Assembly (NCBI GenBank): GCA_019614645.1
Contig: JABWDB010000011.1
Coordinates: forward strand, 7,017,501 to 7,081,500
From: Stratiolaelaps scimitus
Taxonomy: Eukaryota > Arthropoda > Arachnida > Mesostigmata > Laelapidae
Direction of reading: 5' to 3'
DNA length: 64,000 nt
This document shows positions 1-11,219 of the stretch, one piece after another. The notes under the pieces were generated by a model. The model searched no databases, had not been told where the DNA came from, and saw only the letters and a list, made by a program, of their open reading frames with translations. Every line of letters begins with the position of its first letter. Positions within the stretch are counted from its first letter, which is position 1. Position numbers and translations under genes: made by a program.

Positions 1-304
1 GCCACTCGTTCTCTGCTCGATCCACATCATTTGCGAGTCAGATTTGAGAGGGAAGCACACACACACACACACAGAGACACATCCCTACAGCGTTGGTTTT
101 CCCATCGAAGAGCAGTTCGTTCATCCCTTCGCATAAACGGGGCAGGGCAAACTATCGCTGAGTAATGAGATCCTGTTTTTTCTTCTCGACTTTTTGTCCT
201 TTAAATCGCACCGTTCGTGAAAGTTCTACGCTGACTAGCAGATTGTGGCTAGTTTGACTAGGCGCCGGTTCGGCCTGACGCGTTCGGCGGGCTCGTCAGC
301 AGCG

Positions 305-481
305 ATGCGGCCTGGTGGTGGTTCGATGCTTGACGTCTGTTCGCCGTCGTCGGAGCCGGTGTCGCCGAGTTCACCCGTCTACGGCACAGCGAGCAGGAGA
401 GCAGAAACGCAGCTACAAATTGAGGGAAACGGGGAGATAGAGAGAGATAGGGTGAAATCTACAACGAGGCATGAGCCACAC
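305..481 (+). CDS. possible first coding exon, Ser/Pro-rich N-terminus, unrecognised
   Basis: An ATG at 305 has a purine at -3. It opens a frame that begins MRPGGGSMLDVC, continues through a Ser/Pro-rich stretch (SPSSEPVSPSSPVYG) and stays open to a stop at 521-523. A good splice donor, CAC|GTGAGT, lies at 482-487, so the exon could end at 481 after 59 codons. Upstream is a pyrimidine-rich stretch (about 174-202) and several AG dinucleotides, which could be an acceptor or plain 5' UTR. The start was chosen because it is the first ATG in the frame; the open frame extends further upstream without one. Ser/Pro-rich N-termini are common in transcription factors, but no domain is visible and I do not recognise the protein. 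The later part (an EIERDR-type run encoded by gagaga) is simple-sequence derived, which lowers confidence. Confidence 0.22.
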
Positions 482-487
482 GTGAGT

Positions 488-1105
488 ATTCAATGGCTAC
501 AGTTGTCGACAGATGCGCCGTGAGTCTTCATTACGAATCGCTTCGGGCGAACGCAAAATGTCGCCCCGAGATGACACTGGGCAAAGAATGAAGGATGCAG
601 AAGAGCTAGTCAGGCGCGAGCCTGGCCTATTATATATAGTAGATGGCGTGTATGCGTGCACACCAGGCTAATACTAGTGTCACGCTTATTTCATTGTTAA
701 TGAAGGCAGTTGTACAGTCGCTGCCACATCGAGGTGTACTGGGATCAAATCGCAGTACAGTGTACTTACCTCTAACATGAGAACAGTTCAGGTGGATGTG
801 TCCTTCCATTCACGTGAACATCGCATACATCCGAACTAATCCGCAATGGTAATCGACAGCTAACCGACAAATATGGCAAGAAGGAGATTCCTGCTCACCG
901 CGAAACGCCAGTATGAGTCGATAATATATATATATATATATAAGTAAGTGGTACCAAGAGTGATATCACTTGATGAATAGCAAGCAACGGGAGACATCTA
1001 GCTTATCCTCCTGGCGCTTGTTGAACCCGTTTGTTTGATTGCATGAGGTGTGACCAGGTCATGGTGCTGCGATAACCATCGACCCCAGTGGTCTCTCTCT
1101 CTCTC

Positions 1106-1136
<31 letters not shown>

Positions 1137-3380
1137 AGAGAGAGAGAGAGGTCGCATATATGTACATAATTCGCGCTCGCTCTCTCTCGGTACAGAAGTT
1201 ACGTACGTCTGAGCATGGCAACGGTTGGACTTCGTCGTCATCGTCGTCGAAGCCGTCTCTGCCATTTCTTCGCTGAAGTGGGTGCACTTCAGGTCGTTGG
1301 GGTTAGCCAGCGGAAGACAGGACCAGCGAGCGGCAGAAGCCTCATTTGAAAACAGACGAGAACAGCAGCGAATAGCGACCAATACGAAAGAAAAAGAAAG
1401 AAAATGAAGGAAAAATAGAGAGAGAGGGAGGAGAGATGCCATCACCTGAACATCATGTCCCCTGACTAAGTAGGACTGGTGCACCTGCCACAATTCAGCT
1501 CGGGGTGTAAGACGGTGAGCAGATCCGAGTGAGCTGAGTTAGTGTCGGGTGGGGCCAGATCAGGTGACCAGATCAGGGGCGAGGCTGTGCCCCCGCTACG
1601 TGTTTCGTCGATTCTACGATATCACTACCACCCCCCGTACCCCCAGTTACACATCCCAGTTTTCGCTCCAGCGAGCGGTAGTGGTGCCGGCAGCCTGCTC
1701 ATCACCACCTGTTGCGGCAGACATATCATATTTTACCCGCACATACGTAGGTATAGCATCGAACCTGTCTGCTTGACGGGGCAAGGCTGGCGGACATCGG
1801 CGTCAGATACAAATCCCGATAGGCAGTTTCGTTCCATCTTCTCGTGGCAGACACTACCCCCCACCCCCCAAAAAAACACCTCCGTCTTGCCCTTACCGCA
1901 GAGACAAAGCGGCGCCAAACGAGCACCAGCAGCAAGTGAAGGACTCGAGGAAGCGACGAGTGCTGGCAGGATCACCTGTGTACCCGGGGCACAGGGTACA
2001 CAGGAGGACGCTGACAACGGGCGCGACAATTGACGTCGGAGACCACACAGCGATTCACCGTTGTTGTCGCCAACAGAACGGTGGCACTGAACGACCGCTT
2101 AAAGCAACCTGTGAGCGTTTGATATCTTGTCATAGCTTAGGACAGAGCTCAATGTCTATTATCGCTTCTTGGGGATCCTAAGGAACGGGGAGCGGCCGTC
2201 AACCCTGCCACGGCCTCACCATGAAAGGTGTTCTTCCGCTAGGGTCGCAAAATGGGCCCTCCGCTAGCCTATGTCGTGCTAAGCCGGTACAACGTCTGTA
2301 CGATTGCTCGAAGACACTGTGTGGCGAAGGTCACAAATCAGAAGGTCTTTGAAGGGTCTCAAGTGCTTTAAGTCCTATGGGCAAAGAAGAGAAACGCAAC
2401 GAACTCCAATCTGCGATGAAACAGTTGTCGTTCCTTGTAAGATCAACACGTACTCTTGATGGGACTGACATCTCATGAACAGTACGCAGTAGCATAACGC
2501 TGCATTGACTAGTTCCTGCTAGTAAGCAGCCATTCAGCCCTCCTCGGAAAGATGATTTCATTGGTTGAATTTCTCTGAAGGGTTGAAACACGCTAGTGAG
2601 GTATAATAATATATAATATCATCACTGAGGTACCTGTTATTATTTTTAGCCCCTGGGCACAGTAATGCCGAGCTCGATTGTCGTCGGGTCCTGCGTCAAG
2701 ACTCGTTACTTATATTGAAGTTCCGCCCTTTCTATCACCTCGTTCTTCGCTGACCAGGACAGTCCTTCGGGGCGCCGTGGACAACATGGACATCATCGTT
2801 CCGTATTGATCTCTGCGTCGACACAGCCTGCGACACGCTCCTGCCGTTGTTCCTACGTCACCTACAGTTAGGTTAGGTTGCTTGCAAGATGTCATCTCCA
2901 GGGGGGAATTTTCAGCAACCGCTAATATCCTTATTTCTTCGGGTTAATCTCTGCCCGCCCGTTCAACCGGGTCGATAAATAAGATCCCGCTTAATCCTTG
3001 TCCAAGACATCATCTTCCAGTGTCAAAGCTAGCATTGTTCTGCAGTATTTGCTGGACAGCACTGCAAACAGCGGCGTAGCCTGTTTGCTATACCGTCAGT
3101 TAGCAGAATATATAGCAGAAAATATATATTTCAGAAGACGCATCGTCTTCACTTCTCTACTCAACGATTCCCTCTCGCATAGACCACCAGATCCATTAGA
3201 CATTTGATTCTATTATAGGAATACAAACTGCTTGTATATATCTCTATGAAATAAGCTACCATTATATATACAGCTGCTGCTGGTGACGATTCGTGTATCC
3301 TTGCTGCTCTATCTATGTACGTAACATTGATGCTGACACAGTTATTATAAGCTCCGGTTGTCTCTCTCCCTCTATTTATA
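488..3380. other. non-coding stretch with simple repeats
   Basis: No supportable gene. It holds a (TA)n tract at 923-942, a (CT)n-(TA)n-(GA)n mirror hairpin at 1091-1150, C-rich runs near 1630 and 1855-1875, and a short TTAGG-type run at 2867-2879. The overlapping open frames at 1542-2033 (up to 163 codons, both strands) show no domain and share the same GC-rich DNA, so I treat them as chance. Confidence 0.6.
1091..1150. repeat. (CT)n-(TA)n-(GA)n inverted microsatellite
   Basis: A (CT)7-8 run at 1092-1106 is followed by about 25 bp of alternating TA and then (GA)8 at 1135-1150. The flanks are complementary, so the whole block can fold into a hairpin with the TA tract as its upper stem, with a small mismatch where the runs join. 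Confidence 0.85.
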
Positions 3381-3384
3381 TATA

Positions 3385-3445
3385 TTGGCAAGCAGAATGG
3401 CAAAGTCCCCGGTTCGAATCCCGCAGAGCACACAAACATGCCTAG
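3385..3445 (+). repeat. tRNA-like SINE fragment (family D)
   Basis: It contains a near-perfect pol III B box (GGTTCGAATCC, 3412-3422) followed by a short non-tRNA tail and an A-run at 3459-3467. No tRNA cloverleaf closes around it, so this is a SINE or tRNA-pseudogene remnant, not a functional tRNA. Confidence 0.5.
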
Positions 3446-4091
3446 GATCTTGAAGTAAGAAAAAAAAAGTTGTTGCGAGCCATGGCCCAAGTCAAAGGAC
3501 CTCCAAAGTGAGAAAAATACAAATATATATATATATATATATGTATGTACACAACTCGCACATCCTCCCCCTTCAGACAGATTGAGATTCTGCTACTTCA
3601 TTAACGTCACAGATATCATCCGCGATGCCTTCGGGCCTAGATACCTGACCAGGTATTGCTACGCCTGTTATCGGCGCTAACTCCTACGGATGCACGCCCA
3701 TCTGCCAGCCCGCCAGCCTCTACTCACGGGGAGACGCCCGTCACGACTTAACGCTGGTGGTACGGCCGAGGGCAAATTGTTTGCCAAGGGCACGGCATGG
3801 AATTCACTTACCCCCTGTGGCTGGGTGGCAAGATATTGTACAAGGCAACGACCGGTATGATGGGTACAGGCAGGGCGGCCGATGTGTCCTATCTCGTGCT
3901 CTACCACACCGCTCTGTCTCATTCTATCGATCATCATAATAAAAACAATATGTGCTTCTTCTTTGATCTGTGGTTTGGTTAGCTGGCAATACAATATGGA
4001 CTAGATACATAGGGGAAAATGGCAACAGCGAACGAAAACATGAAGAGGCTAAAATAAAATAAATAAACAAAGCGTCGAACAACGGAGGCAA

Positions 4092-4195
4092 GCGCGTTAG
4101 CTTGGCGTGCCCATCGGGCCAATAGTTGTATTGGAATAAACCGTCTGTGCCAGCAATGCTGTCTGTGCAGGGCTCAAATTGCGCCTTGGGTGAAC
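4092..4195 (+). repeat. degenerate tRNA-like element
   Basis: An A-box-like segment (TTAGCTTGGCGTG, near 4097) is followed by a weak B-box-like segment (GGGCTCAAATTG, near 4171) about 75 bp downstream. This spacing fits a tRNA-derived SINE head with an insertion. No acceptor stem is seen. Low-confidence repeat remnant. Confidence 0.3.
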
Positions 4196-4654
4196 CGCGG
4201 ATATACTACGAATTTTTATCGATAGTTGACAATCTACTAAGGGCCTCTAGTAATCTTGTATAATAGTGGAATAATTTGAGAGCAAAATGGAAACCTGCAT
4301 AGAGTGTCCTATTGAACAATCGGCTAAGCCATGACTTCTCCGAAGCGGACAATGACGACAACAGCTGACGGGTGCTTTGTACCGGGCGGACTCGATTTGA
4401 TCATGTGCACGCCGCATCTCCCAACCGGCTTCGTAGCCGCTTCATCGCTAGTTCGCGTTCGTATTTTCAGTGTATATATATCCTCTACCTTATAACCGCT
4501 CGGCACCCGTTATCGACGATACTTCGCCATGTAATATGCGACACCAATGAACAGTTTCCAATAATGGTATTGTGCTATCATCGTCAATTATGTACGGGAA
4601 AAAAAATACAAACATTCCTTGAGCTGACTCTCCCAATGACTCTCTAGTTCTCTC

Positions 4655-4885
4655 AGAGTTCCATGCGTTATGTGAAAGGCCTCAGCTCCGAACCTTTATG
4701 TCCACCCACAAGGACATGTTGGGGCCACAATTGCCTTATTTTCACGCTTATTTTCAACCTGGCAAGAATATACAGATAAGAAAATGCAAACATTCTCCTC
4801 GTCTTGCAATGGGATTCGAACCCAAGCCTATCATCGATTTGCCGAAAACCTGCCACAGCGCACGAGCGAGCGCCAGCAGGATCAC
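4655..4885 (-). repeat. tRNA-headed SINE with family-B tail
   Basis: Read on the minus strand, a B box (GGGTTCGAATCCC, 4811-4823) follows a degenerate head. The element runs into a tail that ends AGCTGAGGCCTTTCACATAA. That tail matches the sequence at 40422-40445 and 41616-41640, which links this element to dispersed family B. Confidence 0.55.
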
Positions 4886-5391
4886 CAGCGGTGGATGAGG
4901 CAGATCGGGCCGAACTCGGCCGGTCCCCAGCCGGCATATAGTGTCTGCAGTAATCTGGAAATGCCACGATCTGGCTAGAGTTCTCACTCAGTCGCCACGT
5001 CTCGTAGCTGCACACTTCAACGCCGGACAGGCTCACAACAACGAAGCTTAGAAGGTTATCCAACTCCCGTAGCTCCACTTCAACAGGCAACAGCCGAGAA
5101 AGAGTCCCTCCCTCCTCCCCGTCCGCCCAGCCGTTTCCCCGTGCAACGCACGCAGCCTACCACACGCATGAATGGTGTTAGAAATCAACAACAATAACTG
5201 TCCGAGCACGAGGGCAGAAAACATCACATGCATCAGATCTTCCTCTGACTCACTCCTCTAACCGAACTTAGCACCGATCAGGCAGGCGACTTCGTCGACG
5301 CTCGGCGTTCACCACGCAGCGAGATGATAAACACTTCGGGCCGTGCACGCCGCACCGTCGGGCGGGGGCGGAACTGCCGCTCGATGGCCGA

Positions 5392-5414
5392 TGTTGTTCT
5401 TGCTGCTGTTGTTG

Positions 5415-5449
<35 letters not shown>

Positions 5450-5474
5450 GTCGTTGTTGTTGCTGTTGCTGTTA
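5392..5474. repeat. (TGC/TTG)n triplet array
   Basis: About 27 consecutive triplets of TGC, TGT and TTG; the complement reads as CAG/CAA. Translated on the minus strand it gives Gln, Ser/Asn/Ala or Thr homopolymers depending on frame. All three frames stay open, so the overlapping ORFs here (5278-5518, minus) are repeat artefacts. Confidence 0.9.
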
Positions 5475-5652
5475 GTAAGCGGTCGTTGTACATATTTAGC
5501 TGACTGATGGGCCTCCATCAGCCTTTACTTCTATCTTCGTCCTCTCATGATTCAGCTCGCCGCCTGTCGTCTGTTGGCCGGCAGCGGGTCTCCTGCGAAC
5601 GCTCGACCGCCGTGAACGAAACACTACAACGGCTACGAATGACGGCGACGAT

Positions 5653-5755
5653 GACAACAACAACAACAACAGCAACAACAACACCAGCAGCAGCAGCAGC
5701 AGAAACAAGAACCGCAGAATCAGCGGCAGAATCAGCAGCAGCCGCAGCAACAACG
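5653..5755. repeat. (CAA/CAG)n triplet array
   Basis: CAA repeats pass into CAG repeats (5653-5702), then a degraded second block with CAGCGG and CAGCAG units to about 5755. It is the mirror orientation of the array at 5392-5474, about 180 bp away, so transcripts of this island could pair with themselves. Confidence 0.85.
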
Positions 5756-6075
5756 GCGTTAGTCATAACCAGTGGCAGTGCCAGCACAGAGGAAAGGCGG
5801 GGTCGTCTCGTCATAGAGCGCTTCGCGTAGAGGCTAATGTAATATCACCGTCGACATCATCATCATCATCATCCTCAGCGACAGCGGCAGCAGGAGTTGT
5901 AGCCATAGTAATATAAGACCAAGAGTAGTCGCAGTAGTTGTAGTAGCCATCGCGGCCGGCGTTGATTCATTCATTCATTCCTTAGCGAGGAAAACTGAAT
6001 CAGTGAATGGGGAGTATGAGCGGAACGAGCACCCGGACGATCAGAAACAGAAAATAGTGACGTCTGCCCGACCGT

Positions 6076-6201
6076 TTGCTGCTGCTGCGGCTGCTGCGGC
6101 TGCTGCGGCTGACCTCGACGGCTGAGCCACGAAGAAGGGCACAATCTCAGCGTTCAGCCGCCGCCGCCGCTGCTGCTGCTGCTCCGTAGTGGTGTCGTCG
6201 T

Positions 6202-6235
<34 letters not shown>

Positions 6236-6240
6236 CGCGG
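6076..6240. repeat. GCT/CGG/CCG/GTC triplet cluster
   Basis: Repeated GCTGCTGCGGCT units lie at 6077-6111, CCGCCGCTGCTGCTGCTG at 6160-6184 and GTC then GGC runs at 6193-6235. The cluster sits in a CpG-rich island at about 5.3-6.4 kb. Open frames on both strands here are homopolymeric (Ala, Ser, Arg, Asp) and are not taken as genes. Confidence 0.85.
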
Positions 6241-6774
6241 ATGAGACGAGACCCTGCAGGCGCCGATTCGTAAACACGTTCAAGTTGGCGTTTTCGCCCA
6301 CGGCCACAAGAGGGCGAACGGATCGGCCGAACGAGCGGACGAACATCAGCCAGCCGGCCGCCACTAACGGACGGTGGCGCGAAAACAAACAATGCATGCG
6401 CTGTCATGTCGTACAGCGTGTTTGTTGTACGACATCGAACCGCTAGTGTTGTACGGGTAACACGATGTCTCTAGGAGGCTTTGGCAACGAGCTATAGCGC
6501 ATGTGGTGTGGGGCCAATCTGTGCTGGGCTTCGAGCGAGGGCTTATTACGGATGAGAAGGAAGATGGCGAAATGCTTCGTCTCTCGGTTGAGGATATTGT
6601 GAGGTGAGGTGAGAGCAAGTGCGCGGATTTCTATATTGGCTTAAACTGAAATAGATATGTATGTATAGATGTGTATCATATATATATATATATATACATA
6701 CAGTTTAGGTATAAAAATAGTTTTGATTTCGTGCTTCGTGCACCGTTTTCGTTGGTCCCCCATTATGGAATAAG

Positions 6775-6948
6775 TGAAAGTAAATGCAAAGCTTTACTGG
6801 TTTCTTAAAGGAGCTGCAATTTCACAATGCTTAAGCTCTCTCTTATATGTCATCATCACGCAGCGGGACTCGAACCCGCCACCTCCGGCTTTCGACAGCC
6901 AGAGACCACTCAGCCGTTCAGGCCACCGCGCGGACGGCGGCCATCACA
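6775..6948 (-). repeat. tRNA-derived SINE, family C (best copy)
   Basis: The minus strand reads a head with an A-box-like TGGCCTGAACGG and GAGTGGTCTCTGGCTGT, and then the B box GGTTCGAGTCCC (around 6868-6879). The 3' body reads GAGCTTAAGCATTGTGAAAT then TGCAGCTCCTTTAAGAAAC. Head and body recur together at 8225, 11090, 46325 and 51430, which defines a true SINE family. The head resembles class II (Leu/Ser-type) tRNA, but that parentage is a guess. Confidence 0.8.
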
Positions 6949-6974
6949 CCTTAGGGAGAGCCAACCTTAGCTAG

Positions 6975-8195
6975 TTTTTGATATTCTGCTTTATCCGGGT
7001 AACAGCCATTGATGCCCTACCCGACGATTGGGACGCCACAATAGGGCAAACCAAATTGAAGCGGAACCATCGCAGGGGGATTTGTCCACTGTCACAGATA
7101 TAACACGGATGAGATGTATCTAATCTTTCTTCTCAAACGGATAATCTGTCTCGGGCGACGTCATTGCTCTATTGCGGCTTGCCAGACTGTTCGCAAATGA
7201 TCGATAATTATCTCGAGTAGTTTTTCACGGCCCTCTTGACGCTGCTGCCGCCGCCGCTCCCCCGGAGACAACTGGTTCATTACTTCGTGGTATCTCTCGA
7301 AGACGATAAAATGAACAATGTTCGGAGATAAAATATAAATTCTGGATAATTTGTCTCCCCGTCGAATGGAAATCGATGCAGGGGACATGCTCCGCTGGCG
7401 CGAGACAGCATACGCGAACAGCGATGTTTTTTATGGGGTCTGTCTGAGGCGGGGATCTGCCCCAGATCAGTGGCTGTCCTGCGGGACGAGGGCCTTCGCA
7501 CACTCAGACGAACAGATCCGGCCAGATCTATGTAGATGGTTACAGAAGACATTCTGCCCCGGAGGAGACCGAAAGTGGCGGGGCAGTGTGGCCGTTTCAC
7601 TGTGACAATTTCAAGCACGATCCGAATCGCGACCGGCAGAGTCGATATCAGCGCGGTCGCCGCAGAGATCCGAAATGAACAGCATTCGTATATCTCGCTG
7701 TACGCGTGTTGTAGACGCAGTCTAGACTTGATTAGAACGGAGGGGGGAGGGGGTCTATAATTAACGACGAGTTAATGACGAACGCGACGAAATTGTAAAT
7801 ACGACTGACGTCTCACGCCAGCTGGCTGATATCATAGCCAGCACAGTATACTCATCATGAACACTAGGATCGTCATTAGAACCGGTGCGATTATTGCCGG
7901 TGTCGTATTCAGTGAGAATGCGACGCGTTGGAACGAATGTCATACAGTGTACTATGCAGAGCGTCACAGTTTGTACGTTTGATGGTTCGCTGACGTGTGT
8001 TTCACTGATACAGTGATACTATGCTTCGGGCACAGGACTGAACCCGACAGTCTGCGCCGATAACGTTCACGACGTATTGACGTGTGATAATTTTATATAA
8101 TCATAAGTGAGACTGTGTATGGAGCTTTCTCCCGTTCGTGTTGAATCCTCACGATTTCTGGTGCTGGTGAACACAGGCGACTATACATCGATATC
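6975..8195. other. unique stretch, nothing supported
   Basis: Several 60-112 codon frames overlap on both strands (7161-7760), with no domain, no consistent codon preference and no convincing splice pair. I see no gene or clear repeat here. Confidence 0.5.
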
Positions 8196-8224
8196 GGGTG
8201 TTCGCGAAGTTGAGCAACCCTTCC

Positions 8225-8390
8225 TACTCCTTCGTGTCAGATTCGCCGTGGCTGATTTGTCTCTGGCTGTAGCGAGCCGGAGGCCGCAGGTTCGAGCTGT
8301 CCCGCAACCTCTTGAGAGAGGGGCACATCGAGAAATTGACTCTTTGGAAAAAAAAACTGCACTTCCGTTAATAAAGCAAAACTTTGTTTG
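8225..8390 (+). repeat. tRNA-derived SINE, family C copy
   Basis: The segment reads TCTCTGGCTGTAGCGAGCCG then GAGGCCGCAGGTTCGAGCTG (B box region about 8291). The family-C 3' end follows (CTGCACTTCCGTTAATAAAG, 8357-8376). Its B box is degraded (GGTTCGAGCTG). Confidence 0.7.
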
Positions 8391-8392
8391 TA

Positions 8393-8455
8393 TTGCATTT
8401 GCATTTAAGGGGTCCGCCTTGCCAGGGGTCGCGAAGGTTGTACCGTGGACGGTGG
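8393..8455 (+). repeat. SINE family A, partial
   Basis: It carries the family-A body: ATTGCATTTGCATTTAAGGG, GTCCGCCTTG and TTGTACCGTGGACGG, the same order as at 53180-53240. The tRNA head is missing. It abuts the 3' end of the family-C copy directly. Confidence 0.6.
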
Positions 8456-8509
8456 AATCGTACGCAAAATTTCGTTCCAGGAACTTCTTCGACTGCGATC
8501 TCGTCGGTT

Positions 8510-10110
8510 TGAAGCAGTCGTTGCGGTCAGGATATGTAGCTTGAGTTTCACGACATTGATCATTACGTCAAAACAATGAGACGGCGTCGACGCTCCTGTC
8601 GTCGAAGGTTAGGCTCGGCACGGCTTTCTGACAACGTCATCGTAGGCCAACTTCACCTATCTCCCTATTGACGCAGTGGCCGTCGAGTTAGGTCTATGAT
8701 GCGAGGTGTAGCTTACGCTTACAGTGGTAACTCGCTGAGTATTGGATCAGGGAGCAGAAAGTTGTGTGAAAAAGAAAGCCTACCCCAAAAATAGTTTCTA
8801 TTACCACAGCTGTGCGTGCCCTTACCGCGTTGTGTTGTTGCTGGTCAACAGGTCACACATGTACGTCTATCCTTACGGAGCCTTACCAGCTTGACATACG
8901 ATTCGCTGTGATGTCGGCCTATTCTAAAATCAGGCCTTAAATGCAATCCACAGGAAGGCGATTCCACGCTCTATTTCTACAGATCCTATTCTCTGGGATA
9001 GGATCTCTCCCCCACTCTACCAGTCGTACTACATTCTGCCTTCTACTAACGGAACAACACACTCTAGCGTACGTGTGTCTGGGTCCCACAAATGAACTCA
9101 TCAGCGGCTAACCTTGACACTCAACAACAAAATGCTCCAAGAGTCCTTTCGTTATCGGCCGACGCAATTTCCAATGATCCAGGCCAAAGGCCCCAACGGC
9201 TAATTAACACAAGTGTACCTGTATTCTGAGTCATATCGAAAACGCGACACCGTCGAGTACAGGCCACACTTTTCGTCCTTTTCTAGGGCCAGATCAATAT
9301 TTGGCCCAAGTCCGGGACGCTGCGGTCTTGTCATCCGCGTCGGAGATAATCGATACCAAATCGTGCATGGGGAACAGTCTGCACTCGTCAATTAAGAGTC
9401 AACCATTGGGGAGAGGGCCAACTGTTGCCGTCCAGCTGTCGATGGTCCCGTGACCATGGGTGTGCTATTGCCACCAACTGGCAATCGATCGACCGGCCGC
9501 TGCAGCACTTATTGATTGATATACAACATTGTATTGTTAGTGGAAAATGATCGGTGCCAACAAAAATTTTGACCTAGCATAAATGTACCACAGAGAGCAC
9601 ATACATGAATATGTGTATACATGTCTTTGTAATAATATAATAATAATAATATTAATAATAGTGATTAATTATAACAACTACAATAATCACTTTTCTTCAA
9701 TTTCCAACGCCCGACTAACTCGCTGTTCTTCCAGCTCGTCCTACGCCAGACACCAACCGTCGTCAATTCCCTTGAACTTGCTCCCGCCACGTCACTGCTA
9801 CGACATCCTCACCGGACTACAGTCACCGCTAGCAGCCTCCACGGTCATTTACATGCACCTCATTCATGTGTTTGTTAGCCAACCCAAGGTTAATTTCATC
9901 TATTCTCAAGAGAGCTTCTCGAGCGACGACACGCATCCGTGTGCTCCCACACCGTCCGTCCGTCCGACCTTGTATCTGCGGTCTCAGCGCATCCGACTCA
10001 GCGAGCGTTTCTCTTCGACGATCACCTCGTTCGTCGTCTTCCACGAACGACACGACGACAACACACATCTGCACATACATTGACATTACATGATCGCGTT
10101 CAATTGCGGT
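8510..10110. other. unique non-coding stretch
   Basis: No gene is supported. It holds a 9-bp inverted repeat with an 8-nt loop at 8981-9006 (AGATCCTAT/ATAGGATCT) and an AT-rich (TAA/ATT) zone at 9628-9690. The 166-codon frame at 9583-10083 starts in the AT-rich repeat and has no recognisable domain. Confidence 0.5.
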
Positions 10111-11089
10111 GAGACGCGACGCTGGAGTGACGCACACGGCTGCGACAACGCACCCCGACGCCGACTCTCGGTCAGGCCCCGTTGCCCCGGGCGTGCGCGT
10201 ATACGCGTTTGTTTTTGCTGTGCTCGCGCTGCTGCACGCATGGCTGCGCGCCCGATTTCGCGTGCCGGGCCCACCTTGGCCCATTGTTGCCGCTGGTCGG
10301 GCCGATCGTCGCGGCGTCGATGGCGGGCCCGAGCGGGTGACTCTGCCACAAGGCGATGACTAACCAGGCGAGGGAATGGGTGGCCAGCGAACAGCTAACT
10401 AACCAGCTAATAACTAAGAAGAGAGCTAGCAACAACGAGCACAACAACAGCAACAACAACAACAGGGATCCATGAAGGGACACTCGATGCGGCCACCAGC
10501 GGCCGGCGGTACCATAGCAGCTACAATAGCACGCCTTTCGGCTACGATGACGACGACCGCTGCCGCTTGAATGAACGTCGGGGGAGATCGCCGCAGTGGC
10601 GATCGTTCCGCTGGACAGGATTTGACGCGGCGGAACTGAACGTAAACAGCCGTCCGAATGCGACTCATGGCTGGTGTTGTCTCAAAAGCGAATATTTCGT
10701 GGAACGTGCATATAGCCTGGAGAGCAAATGGCTCGGAGCGAGTAGCGGCAGCGGCCGCAGCAGCAGCATCTCGGGGATTTGGCTTCTCGATTACGTGGTG
10801 ATTATGTCGAAGGCGTACGCACGTCGCGCGCGCGCGCGCGCTCGTGTGTTCTTGTACGAGATGCCCCTCAATGAGAACAAGCTACAGAAACTTGCCGCCA
10901 TCGCCTCCCTCCGGGATGAGGGCCATGACGGCCTTGGACTGACAGCCGAGCTGTCCCCAACGAATTCCCTAATTATTGTATTGTATGTTTAAAGTTGAAT
11001 ACATATACGTATATAACTACAGCGACGGCCAGCGGACGACACAGTAGTTGCGCAGATGCTGTTTCGGATTACTGCACGTCGGGGTAGGT

Positions 11090-11215
11090 GTGAAAATAAC
11101 GCCGGAGACCGCAGAGATGTTCGAGCTGTCCCGCGGCCCGATGAGGACATATGCAGTGAGCTTACGCATTGTAGAACTGCAGTGTTCGATTAATAAACCA
11201 ATCGAGACATTTACC
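11090..11215 (+). repeat. tRNA-derived SINE, family C, degenerate
   Basis: The head region GCCGGAGACCGCAGAG and TTCGAGCTGTCCCGCGG (11120-11136) is followed by GAGCTTACGCATTGTAGAAC and TGCAGTGTTCGATTAATAAA. This matches the order and spacing of the copy at 6775-6948. Confidence 0.6.
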
Positions 11216-11219
11216 CATA

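Noticed and set aside
1542..2033. 163-codon plus-strand frame
   Set aside because: It competes with frames on both strands in GC-rich DNA and has no motif or splice support.
2867..2879. Telomere
   Set aside because: Only two TTAGG units lie inside unique sequence.
3385..3445. Functional tRNA at the GGTTCGAATCCC box
   Set aside because: There is no D-arm or anticodon arm at proper spacing and no acceptor complement.
9583..10083. 166-codon plus frame
   Set aside because: It starts within AT-rich simple repeats; the remainder is Ser/Arg/Thr-rich without motifs.
10567..10992. 141-codon plus frame as a gene
   Set aside because: It has no ATG at the open edge and a (CG)n run inside gives an Arg/Ala repeat; the final part (TTGTATTGTATG) resembles a retroposon tail.
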